DNA from: Deltaproteobacteria bacterium
Lineage (GTDB): Bacteria > Desulfobacterota > Desulfarculia > Adiutricales > Adiutricaceae
Reading direction: 5' to 3'
Assembly (NCBI GenBank): GCA_031279155.1
Contig: JAITJB010000231.1
Coordinates: 1-15,633, forward strand
DNA: 15,633 nt
The translations under genes and the position numbers were made by a program. A model generated the notes under the pieces. The model saw only the letters and a program-made list of their open reading frames with translations, was not told the DNA's origin and ran no database searches. Of the stretch, positions 1 to 7,500 are shown piece by piece; positions within the stretch are counted from its first letter, which is position 1, and each line of letters begins with the position of its first letter.

Positions 1-308
1 TATAGGAAGCTCAAGGGGGCTCAAGGAAATCGAGGGGATTTAAGGGCTCACGGAAATCGCAGGGGTCGAGGGAGTCGGGGGGGCGGGGGTCGCAGGGATC
101 GGGTGGGGTCAGGGGGATCGATTGTCCCCAAGGGGCTGCTACCAGGTTCTCAATCTATGCTATTATATGCCGTAATTGCTCCAGATCTGGTCGGGCTAAT
201 TTGGCCGATATTTTTGGAGCGTAAATTTTAGACGATATTTTAGCTTGGCCTTAGCCTTGGATAATTTTGACTTGGATAATTTTTGTCCAGAAAAAGAAAA
301 ACTAAACA
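1..308. other. Gene-free left edge: G-rich low-complexity tract, then AT-rich leader
   Basis: No supportable coding region is seen here. The first 120 bases are a degenerate array of short units resembling TCGAGGGG, TCGCAGGG and TCAAGGGG. From about 140 onward the composition turns AT-rich and leads into the rhodanese gene. A perfect 13-base direct repeat CTTGGATAATTTT occurs at 256-268 and 271-283 (period 15). Each copy contains GATAAT, which resembles a bacterial -10 element, but I see no convincing -35 element 17 bases upstream of either, so no promoter is called. Confidence 0.7.
77..116 (+). repeat. Guanine-run cluster, candidate G-quadruplex
   Basis: Guanine runs fall at 77-83, 85-89, 95-97, 101-103, 105-108 and 112-116, separated by spacers of one to five bases. 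This more than satisfies the usual pattern of four runs of at least three guanines with short loops. Further runs at 15-19, 34-37, 44-46 and 62-65 make the whole left edge strongly strand-asymmetric. The sequence supports the motif; folding and function are inference. Confidence 0.6.
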
Positions 309-914
309 ATGACAGTTATTTATCAGAAAATTACCGCTGTTTGGCCAAAAGTAAGCTTTTTAGCTAAGCCTATTACTATTATTTTAGCCTTATCATTATT
401 GTCAGCCGCAACCAATTATCTATTTTCTGGAACGCCCAGAAATAGCTCTTATTCGGCTAAAAATATAGATTCTAAAATTAGGTACTTCGACGATTTTAGT
501 CTTTTTGAGGCTATATCCGCCGAGGCCCAAACCATCATCTTAGACGCCCGGGATCCTAGGTTATTTGCCTTTGGCCACATCCCAGGGGCCGTGAGTTTTC
601 CGGCTACGGAGGCCTCTACGAGAGCCGAAATCTTCCTTAAATCAGTTGAACCGGGATCTATTATCATAACTTATTGCTCAGAAAAATTTTGTCCGCTGGC
701 CGAAACCCTAGCCCAGGCTTTAATCGAGCATGGGGCCGGCCCGATATGGGTCTTTACCCCCGGCTTTGACCGCTGGCAAGAGTCCGGAAGAGCCGTTAGC
801 TACCCTAATACTGATAGCCATAGTACTGATAACCCTAAGGCTAACAATCCCAATACTGATAATCCCAATACTGATAATCAGAATACTGATAATCCCAATA
901 TTGATAATAAATGA
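309..914 (+). CDS. Membrane-anchored periplasmic rhodanese-like protein with repeat tail
   Basis: This 201-residue protein has an N-terminal hydrophobic segment (about residues 21-39) preceded by lysines at 7, 14 and 20, so the rest should face the periplasm. Residues 58-162 form a rhodanese fold: an ILDARD strand (77-82), the GHIPGA motif (89-94), a core strand ending in TYC (121-123) and a closing PGFDRW helix (151-156). Cys123 is the expected catalytic cysteine that would carry a persulfide. A second cysteine, Cys128, lies inside the active-site loop, and that loop lacks the usual glycine/arginine pattern, so thiol-redox chemistry is as plausible as sulfur transfer. Residues 166-200 are seven tandem five-residue units of NTDNP type. 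The ribosome binding site is weak. The stop overlaps the next start (ATGA), implying co-translation with the MauE-like protein. The substrate is unknown. Confidence 0.85.
   Translation: MTVIYQKITAVWPKVSFLAKPITIILALSLLSAATNYLFSGTPRNSSYSAKNIDSKIRYFDDFSLFEAISAEAQTIILDARDPRLFAFGHIPGAVSFPATEASTRAEIFLKSVEPGSIIITYCSEKFCPLAETLAQALIEHGAGPIWVFTPGFDRWQESGRAVSYPNTDSHSTDNPKANNPNTDNPNTDNQNTDNPNIDNK
804..908 (+). repeat. Seven 15-base tandem repeats inside the rhodanese gene
   Basis: Seven consecutive 15-base units, consensus CCCAATACTGATAAT, encode PNTDS, HSTDN, PKANN, PNTDN, PNTDN, QNTDN and PNIDN. Units four and five (849-878) are identical and the array ends three bases before the stop codon. The unit is a multiple of three, so gain or loss of copies lengthens or shortens the tail without breaking the frame or disturbing the overlapping start of the next gene. 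Confidence 0.9.
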
Positions 915-1378
915 CAATTAATGTAAACAATAAACCATTAATATCGGCTATCTTCCATAACATCTGGCCGATCGTAGCCAGAATTGCCCTAGGGGCGACT
1001 TTTTTACTGTCGGCTTTTTATAAAATAAAAAGCCCCTTAGATTTGGCGACTACTATTTCCGGCTATAGGATCCTACCAGATCTTTTGATCCTCCCCACGG
1101 CCTATTTTCTGCCCTTTTTGGAGTTTTGGTCTGGTTTACTTATTCTTTTGGGTTCTAGTAACTTTCGGCGCGCCGCATCGTTTTTATGCTTCATTATGCT
1201 CATAGTCTTTATGGCCGCCGCCCTCCAGGGCTTAATTCGAGGGCTAGACTTTGACTGCGGCTGTTTTGGCAGCCAAAGCGGCCGGCCTGGTCCGCTATTT
1301 TTCCTACGCGACTTCGCTCTCTTAGCTTGCGCCTTTGAGGTGCTAAAATCTGGAGGCTTTCGGGCTTCTAAAACTTGA
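911..1378 (+). CDS. MauE/DoxX-family redox-associated membrane protein
   Basis: This 155-residue protein is predicted to cross the membrane four times (about residues 18-38, 58-80, 87-108 and 127-146). The stretch DFDCGCFG (113-120) carries a Cys116-Gly-Cys118 pair, a hallmark of the MauE/DoxX-like group associated with disulfide or redox chemistry at the membrane. Pro-Phe-Leu-Glu-Phe in the second helix region is also typical of the family. Its ATG overlaps the stop of the rhodanese gene by four bases. Together the two genes look like a small periplasmic sulfur- or disulfide-handling unit: the rhodanese offers two loop cysteines and this protein could pass electrons through the membrane. The family assignment is fairly secure; the partnership is inferred from gene overlap; the physiological substrate cannot be read from the sequence. 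Confidence 0.8.
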   Translation: MTINVNNKPLISAIFHNIWPIVARIALGATFLLSAFYKIKSPLDLATTISGYRILPDLLILPTAYFLPFLEFWSGLLILLGSSNFRRAASFLCFIMLIVFMAAALQGLIRGLDFDCGCFGSQSGRPGPLFFLRDFALLACAFEVLKSGGFRASKT

Positions 1379-1432
1379 TTTAAATCATCTAATTTGCCCT
1401 AAACTACCAAAAAAGGGCCTAACGGAGAATTT

Positions 1433-2602
1433 ATGCCGCCTAAAGGCTTTCGGGCCAGCGCTGTGGCCGCTGGCTTAAAATACCCTGACCGCTTGGATCT
1501 CGGGCTAATCGTCTGCGATAATTTTCAGGCCTCAACCGGGGTTTTTACCAAAAATATCTGCCAAGCCGCCCCGGTCATTTGGTCAAAGGCTAGAGCCGAT
1601 AACGCCAGGGCTATCTTGGCCAATGCCGGTCAAGCCAACGCTCAAACCGGTTCCGAGGGCATGAGCGACTGCCGCGAGTCAGCTAGACAGACGGCCCTTC
1701 TTTTAGGCCTTGAGACCGAGCAGGTTCTTTTGGCCTCAACCGGCATCATTGGCCGTAGGATCAATACTAGCGCCCTACTAGCCGCCCTACCAAAACTAAC
1801 AGAGAGTCTTTCGACCAATGGTTTTGGCGACTTTGCCAGGGCCATTATGACCACCGACACGGTAGCTAAGATAGCTGAATCAGAAATAATATTTACTTCC
1901 GGCCCCAAGGCTTCGGTTTGGGGCGCAGCTAAAGGATCCGGCATGATAGCCCCAAATATGGCCACAATGCTCGGATTTATCCTAACCGACGCCGCCGTAG
2001 ATCCTGGTCTTATTAATACTCTCTTAAAAGACGCCGCCAATTCCACCTTCAATCGCATTACCGTAGATGGCGATACCTCCACCAATGACTCGGTCTTTTT
2101 AATTGCCTCAGGGGCTAGTGGCCGCGCGCCCATCACCAAGGGCAAAGACTCAAAGAGTTTTGAGGCGGCCCTATTTTGCGTGATGGAATCCCTGGCCCGG
2201 GCCATGGTCAGAGACGGCGAGGGGGCCACCCGCTTGGTAGAGATAGTTATTAATGGGGCCAAGGACTCAGATCAAGCTCAGAAGGCCGCCCGGACGGTAG
2301 CGGAGTCGCCTTTGGTTAAAACCGCCATCTTTGGCGCCGACGCCAATTGGGGCCGCATCATGGCCGCCTTAGGCCGCAGCGGGGCAATTTTTGAGCCCTA
2401 CAAGGTTAACATCTTTCTAGATGATCTTCTTTGGGTCGCAAATGGTTGCGACAATGGTAAAGATCAAGAGGCCTCGCAGATCATGAAGCTTAAAGAGTAC
2501 CGCATTCTCATTGAGCTCGGGGCTGGTAAATCTAACTACAATATGTTTACCTGCGATTTTTCTCACGACTACGTAACTATAAATGGATCTTACCGCTCTT
2601 AA
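1433..2602 (+). CDS. argJ: ArgJ, glutamate N-acetyltransferase / N-acetylglutamate synthase
   Basis: ArgJ moves the acetyl group from N-acetylornithine to glutamate in the cytoplasmic arginine pathway; bifunctional versions also use acetyl-CoA. The 389-residue length is normal. The N-terminal PKGFRASAVAAGLK, the oxyanion-hole region STGIIG (102-107), the self-cleavage motif NMATML (175-180), FNRITVDGDTSTNDS (206-220), GADANWGRI and the C-terminal YVTINGSYR ending are all present. The precursor should cut itself between Ala177 and Thr178, leaving Thr178 as the N-terminal nucleophile of the beta chain. Whether it is mono- or bifunctional cannot be decided from sequence alone. The ATG follows a GGAG ribosome binding site at 1424-1427. 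It lies 54 bases after the MauE-like gene and 8 bases before the methyltransferase, so it is probably co-transcribed with both although the functions look unrelated. Confidence 0.96.
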   Translation: MPPKGFRASAVAAGLKYPDRLDLGLIVCDNFQASTGVFTKNICQAAPVIWSKARADNARAILANAGQANAQTGSEGMSDCRESARQTALLLGLETEQVLLASTGIIGRRINTSALLAALPKLTESLSTNGFGDFARAIMTTDTVAKIAESEIIFTSGPKASVWGAAKGSGMIAPNMATMLGFILTDAAVDPGLINTLLKDAANSTFNRITVDGDTSTNDSVFLIASGASGRAPITKGKDSKSFEAALFCVMESLARAMVRDGEGATRLVEIVINGAKDSDQAQKAARTVAESPLVKTAIFGADANWGRIMAALGRSGAIFEPYKVNIFLDDLLWVANGCDNGKDQEASQIMKLKEYRILIELGAGKSNYNMFTCDFSHDYVTINGSYRS

Positions 2603-2610
2603 TTTCCCCT

Positions 2611-4404
2611 ATGGCTAAGCTCAAAATAAAAAGCCCCAAGGTGCGGGGCGATAAATTTGAGGCCTTAGCCAAACTGTTTCCTAAGGCCGTAACTGAAACA
2701 CTCGATGAAAAAGGAAGGATCATCCGCTCCATCGATACGAGCCTCATAACCCAAGAAATTAATGGCCAGGCTCAAGATCAACTTGATGCGGGTAACGTAG
2801 AGAGCTATCAATTTAGTTGGCCGGATAAAAAAATGGCCTACTCTCTCGCCAATACCCCGGCCACTGGCGCCTTACGCCCTTCGCGCTCCGATAGCGTGGA
2901 TTTTGATACTACAGATAATCTCTACCTAGAGGGGGACAACTTAGAAGTCTTAAAACTCTTGCGCCAAAGCTACCTTAACCGGGTTAAGATGATCTATATC
3001 GATCCGCCCTATAACACGGGCCGTGATTTTATCTATAACGATGACTTCACCCAGAGCCAAGGGGACTATCTTCGTCTAAATGGCCGGGCCGGGCGTCTAA
3101 ATCAAAGCTTAGCCCCCAATCTCGATAATAGCGGGCGCTTTCACACCAACTGGCTCAATATGATCTACCCGCGCCTCAATTTGGCCAGAGACTTTTTAAC
3201 CGATGACGGGGTCATATTTATTAGTATTGACGATAACGAGGTCCATAACAGCCGTAAAATCTGTGATGAAATTTTTGGTTCTCAAAATTTTATTGCCGAA
3301 CTCATTTGGGAGCGGGCTTACTCGCCTAAAAACGACGCAAAATTTATCTCTAAAAGTCATGACTACGTTTTGATGTACGCTAAAGCCATCGGGCAATTTA
3401 AAATAGGCCGCTTGAAGCGAACCCCGCAAGCTAACGCCAGATACTCAAATCCCGATAATGACCCTCGCGGGGTTTGGAAAAACTCAGATCTATCGGTTAA
3501 GACCTATAACGCCGCCTATGATTACCCCATCACTACGCCTTCGGGGCGCGTGGTCGAGCCTCCGGCCGGGCGCTGCTGGCGGATGAGCCAAAAAGCCTTT
3601 GAAGAGATTCTAAAAGATAACCGAGTTTGGTTTGGAGCCAACGGCCGAGGCGTTCCGCAGGTCAAGCGCTTTTTGTCGGAATTAAAATATACCACCATGG
3701 CCCCGCAATCTATCCTCTTCTACAAAGATGTCGGCCATAGCCAAGAGGGCGCCAAAGAGGTCACGGCCTTACTGGGCGCCGGCGCCTTTGACGGCCCAAA
3801 ACCAGTGCGTTTGCTCCTACGCTTGTTAACTCTAGCTAACCTAAATGCCGATAGTATCGTCTTAGATTTTTTCTCTGGCTCAGCCACCACGGCCCACGCG
3901 GTGATGGAACTAAACGCCCAAGAGGGTACTAGACGAAAATTTATCATGGTCCAACTGCCGGAGATCTGCCCCCCGGGATCCGAAGCCTATAAATCCGGCT
4001 ATAAAAACATCTGCCAAATAGGTAAAGAGCGGCTGCGCCGGGCCGGACAAAAGTTAAAAGCAAAAAATATCGATATTGGCTTTAGGGTTTTTAAGCATGA
4101 CTTAAACGCTTTAGAAGATAAAAATCATGAGGATTTACTCTTTCAAATCATCCTCGAACTCGCTTTTCCGCTATCGAGCAAAATTGAAATCAAAACGCTC
4201 TTTGGTAGAAGCGTCTATTTTGTTAACAACAGTTTTCTGGTAATTTCTTTAGACATGGTTAGCGAGGAGTTATTAACGGCTATCGCCAAATGTGAGCCGC
4301 ATTTGGCCGTATTTTCCGCTCTCGCTTCTGACTTATCTCTCAAAAAATGCCAAGAGATATTTGCGGCCTATAGTCCAACCACGCAATGGCGGGTACTATC
4401 GTAA
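2611..4404 (+). CDS. Type III-style (beta-class) adenine-specific DNA methyltransferase, Mod subunit
   Basis: This 597-residue enzyme should transfer a methyl group from S-adenosylmethionine to adenine N6. The catalytic motif IV, DPPYNTG (131-137), precedes the cofactor-binding motif I, FFSGSAT (420-426), which is the beta-class order of Type III Mod proteins. The N-terminal block ending in NLYLEGDNLEVLKLL (103-117) and the region ISIDDNE (204-210) are also family-typical. The middle part (about 240-400) should hold the target-recognition domain; its target sequence cannot be predicted here. No Res helicase-nuclease follows: the next gene is convergent flgE. It therefore looks like a solitary methyltransferase, either regulatory or a remnant of a restriction system. 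No clear ribosome binding site precedes the ATG, so translation may depend on coupling to argJ eight bases upstream. The link from motif I to the C-terminal domain looks compact. Confidence 0.88.
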   Translation: MAKLKIKSPKVRGDKFEALAKLFPKAVTETLDEKGRIIRSIDTSLITQEINGQAQDQLDAGNVESYQFSWPDKKMAYSLANTPATGALRPSRSDSVDFDTTDNLYLEGDNLEVLKLLRQSYLNRVKMIYIDPPYNTGRDFIYNDDFTQSQGDYLRLNGRAGRLNQSLAPNLDNSGRFHTNWLNMIYPRLNLARDFLTDDGVIFISIDDNEVHNSRKICDEIFGSQNFIAELIWERAYSPKNDAKFISKSHDYVLMYAKAIGQFKIGRLKRTPQANARYSNPDNDPRGVWKNSDLSVKTYNAAYDYPITTPSGRVVEPPAGRCWRMSQKAFEEILKDNRVWFGANGRGVPQVKRFLSELKYTTMAPQSILFYKDVGHSQEGAKEVTALLGAGAFDGPKPVRLLLRLLTLANLNADSIVLDFFSGSATTAHAVMELNAQEGTRRKFIMVQLPEICPPGSEAYKSGYKNICQIGKERLRRAGQKLKAKNIDIGFRVFKHDLNALEDKNHEDLLFQIILELAFPLSSKIEIKTLFGRSVYFVNNSFLVISLDMVSEELLTAIAKCEPHLAVFSALASDLSLKKCQEIFAAYSPTTQWRVLS

Positions 4405-4454
4405 CCAAACTTATCGCAATCAAACTCTCGTAACCAAACTTATCGCAACCAAAC
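4399..4454. repeat. Four short direct repeats over the mod stop codon
   Basis: Four copies of the pattern TCGYAAYCAAAC begin at 4399, 4414, 4428 and 4443 (spacings 15, 14 and 15). They can also be read as two 27-base copies (4399-4425 and 4428-4454) differing at one base. The first copy contains the methyltransferase stop codon, so the array starts at the end of the gene. No function is recognised. Confidence 0.85.
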
Positions 4455-4464
4455 AAAGCCAAGA

Positions 4465-4501
4465 AACCAAAAAACCGCCCCGATTGGGGCGGTTTTTGGT
4501 T
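4465..4501. terminator. Bidirectional intrinsic terminator between convergent mod and flgE
   Basis: A GC-rich stem pairs 4470-4481 (AAAAACCGCCCC) with 4486-4497 (GGGGCGGTTTTT) around a GATT loop; with one bulged A the pairing extends outward to 4465-4501. The stem ends in a run of T on the plus strand and, because of the matching A run, also on the minus strand. It can therefore end transcripts from the plus-strand mod gene and from the minus-strand flgE gene, and lies just beyond both stops. Confidence 0.9.
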
Positions 4502-4532
4502 CTAAACTTCAGATAATAGACTTTGGGATAAA

Positions 4533-7500
4533 TTACCGCTTCATCTCGATAACTTCCGCCAGCATGGTGTCGGTCGTGGTGACGACCTTGCTATTGGCCT
4601 GAAAGCCTCTTTGGGTGACTATCATGTTGACGATTTCATCGGCTAAATCGGTGTTGGACTGCTCTAAGAAGTTAGCTCTGATAGTTCCGGTGCCGCCATA
4701 GCCCGGGGGATTGATGGTGCCAGTTCCTGACCAGCGCGTCTCCATATAGACGTTATCGCCTAATTTAGCCAGGCCCCAGGGGTTTAAAAATCTAGTTAAG
4801 CCGATCTGATAGAGAGGTTGTTGCCGGCCATTTGTATAGATCCCGGTCAGGATACCGTCACTTCCGATGGACACTCTCTGAAGCGATCCGGCCGGGTAGC
4901 CGTCTTGGCTGGAAAAGATGTTAATGGATTCCGAGGCGTATTGGGTAGTGCCCTGGGCGTCTAAGATCCAGCTGCCGTTCTGGCCGTTGGGGTTTCGGGC
5001 CCCCATGTCGAGAGTAATGCTTTGGGTGATGGTTGGTAAACTCGAGGGATACGGCGGATGGAGAGCCATGGATGCCGACTGGACGAAGGCCACTTCAAAG
5101 TCAAAATAGCCTTCGGCGTTGGGCGTAAGGTTGGTCCAACCAATCTGCTCAGAATGGGCGGTGAAGCTGACCGTATCTCCCGAGGTGAAGGACATGGGGT
5201 GTCCGCCTTCGGCAAAACTTACATTTAGGCCTGAGCCAAAGGGATAAGGCCCGGTATAGTTTTTATCGTAGACAGGGATGGTCCCGGTGTTACCGGCCGT
5301 ATCAGTCCAGGTAAAGCCCGAGACATCGGGCACTGTGCCAAGGCTATTTTGCCACTTTATGGTGTATTGCCTTTGACTATCTACCAGCGTGCCGGTAGCC
5401 GCCGAGAAAACCGGCGAACCCGTAAAATACCCGCCTAAGTTAGCGTAGTTCATTGATGATGACGTAGCCGGATTTTGACTATTGGAGACCTGGTTGGATA
5501 AGGTGGCCGCCGCCGTCTTACTCATGTCGATATTTTGGGCTTCTATATCTTTAACTAAGCCGCCGTGCCCGTCGGGTCCATCGGAACTAAAGGTAATCTT
5601 ACCCTTTTGAATGACCCCGGCGAAGGTTGCGCCGTTCATGACCACAGTGTTATTGAGATCTTTTCTAGCGTCTTCCGTGGGATCGCAAGTAATGATGTAG
5701 TCCCAGACGTTTTCCATGTGGGGGTTGGGCTGATAGTAGACCATTAAAGTGTGAGCTTTACCTAAGGAATCGTAAATCGTCCAGGGGTTGGCGTGGGTAT
5801 AATTTTCAGCATCAATCGGCGAAGTCGTATCGGTCCCATCCCAAGCTCCGGCAAAGCCCAGGCCCTCGAGCTGCCATGGGGCGTACTGAGTGTTGATGGT
5901 ATTTAAGGCTTGATTATAAATCGTATTGTACTCGGCGTCGTAAGCCGCCTGGCCGGCGTTCTTGGCAGCCAAAGCAGCTAGCGTCTTAGCCGTAGTTCTG
6001 GCGGCCTCATAAGTTTCAGCGTTAGCGTAAGTTGTTTGGCTCTTTTCAAAATAAGGCCCGCCCAATGGCGGCGAGGCTACTTGCGTATAACTATAGGGAG
6101 GCGAGGTCAAAAAAGTCCGATAGGCGTTATTGTAAGCCGTCGCAAATCCCGGGTCGATAGAACTAAGCTCATAGCCAGTTGTCGCTGGCCCGATGGCCGC
6201 CGCGGTAGCAGCTTTGAGGGCCGCGTTATCGGCTAAAGTTTGATCGTCTGAGGTCGGGTTAGTTCTTTGGACCCAGGTATATTCTTGGCCGTGGGTTGAT
6301 TCGCTGTAGTAAGTATAGCCTAAGCCCAATCCGGTCAAGTAGTTATCGTAGCCAGTTTCGTAGGCCGTATCCCAAGCGGTGATACCGGTTGGATAATCGT
6401 AACTAGTAGACATGCTAGCATTAGTTACGGCGTAATTTTTAGCCGCCGCCTTGGCGTCTATGATCTGCTGGGCCGTCGGGCTCTTGGTGAAAAGCGTGTC
6501 GTTAACAGCCGGAGGCGCGGTATAGCTAGTGGTCGCGCCATTAGACGTAAGGGTACTTATATAGGTAGTCAAATAAGCTAAGCTAGCTGCGTCATCAGTG
6601 GAAGAGCTTAAATTTGTCCAGGCGATGCCGGTTAGGGCGGCAACCTGATTGGCCTTGATGCTGGCTAAAGTCTCAGCGTTGGTTATTTCAGCGGCCGTGG
6701 GGACTCTAGTAAAATTGGTATTGACCGGCTCATTTGTTATAACTGCGGTCGTAAGCTCATAGCCCTGGCCCTTGAGGTAATTGGTATAGGCGGCTAGGTA
6801 CTGGTAATCAGATGCATCGCCTCTACCTGCTACGTAGGCAATGTTCCCGTTAGCGGCGAGACCGGCAGTGTTGGCGGCTGCTTCTTCACTATTACCAGAA
6901 CCTGTTGAGATATCAGTTGGATTACCTAAGCTATCCTCCCAAGCGGTCGCAGGATCGGGTAAAGCCAAAGCTGTAGCAAGTGTTGTATCAACCGTATAGC
7001 CAGCGCCTTTGAGGCTGGCGGCATAAGTTGCCGCGTATTCCAGCTTATCGGCCTCAGGGGTCAAAGAAGCCCAGGACCCGGTTGCGGTTTCGGCCAAATT
7101 CGTAGCCGTATTTAGCTCTGCGGTCGATGGATAGATGACCACAGTGGGAACGGTATTTGGTGAAACGTAACTAGCGTCAAAGGTATAACCACGCCTGACC
7201 ATCTCTTCGGCGTAGGCGGCGTAGTATTTAAGATCGTCTACGGGGTCAACTGATGGGGGAGTTACTCCTCCGTTGGCCGCTAAACCTGCGGCCTCCGCTG
7301 CGGCCACAGCTTGAGCTGAGCTAGCGGCGTTGGTTCGGTATTCATCTACGCCCGAAAGAAAATTTGTCCCCATGGCGGTTTTGTAGGCGTTGGCATATTC
7401 AGTATCAACGGCAGCATTACCAGAGGGATAACTCGTATAAACGCCCCCGGGAAAGCCGGTTAAACCATTTGCGGCAATGTAGACTTCAGCTGCCGCTTTA

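Noticed and set aside
256..283. Twin GATAAT direct repeat as a sigma-70 promoter for the rhodanese gene
   Set aside because: Neither copy has a credible -35 element at the right distance, so only the direct repeat itself is recorded.
720..921. Short open frames on both strands over the rhodanese tail, with Ile/Leu-rich repeats
   Set aside because: They are other-frame readings of the 15-base tandem repeat; a period divisible by three opens several frames at once.
1396..1418. GCCCT/AGGGC hairpin before argJ as a terminator or attenuator
   Set aside because: The stem is only five base pairs with a 13-base loop and no T run follows.
1642..2262. 206-codon minus-strand open frame opposite argJ
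   Set aside because: It lies wholly inside argJ, whose conserved motifs are unambiguous. The frame has no recognisable domain and is explained by the codon bias of the plus-strand gene.
2611..2900. Phase variation of mod by simple sequence repeats
   Set aside because: No homopolymer or short tandem repeat tract is seen in the 5' part of the gene; the repeats at its 3' end follow the stop codon.
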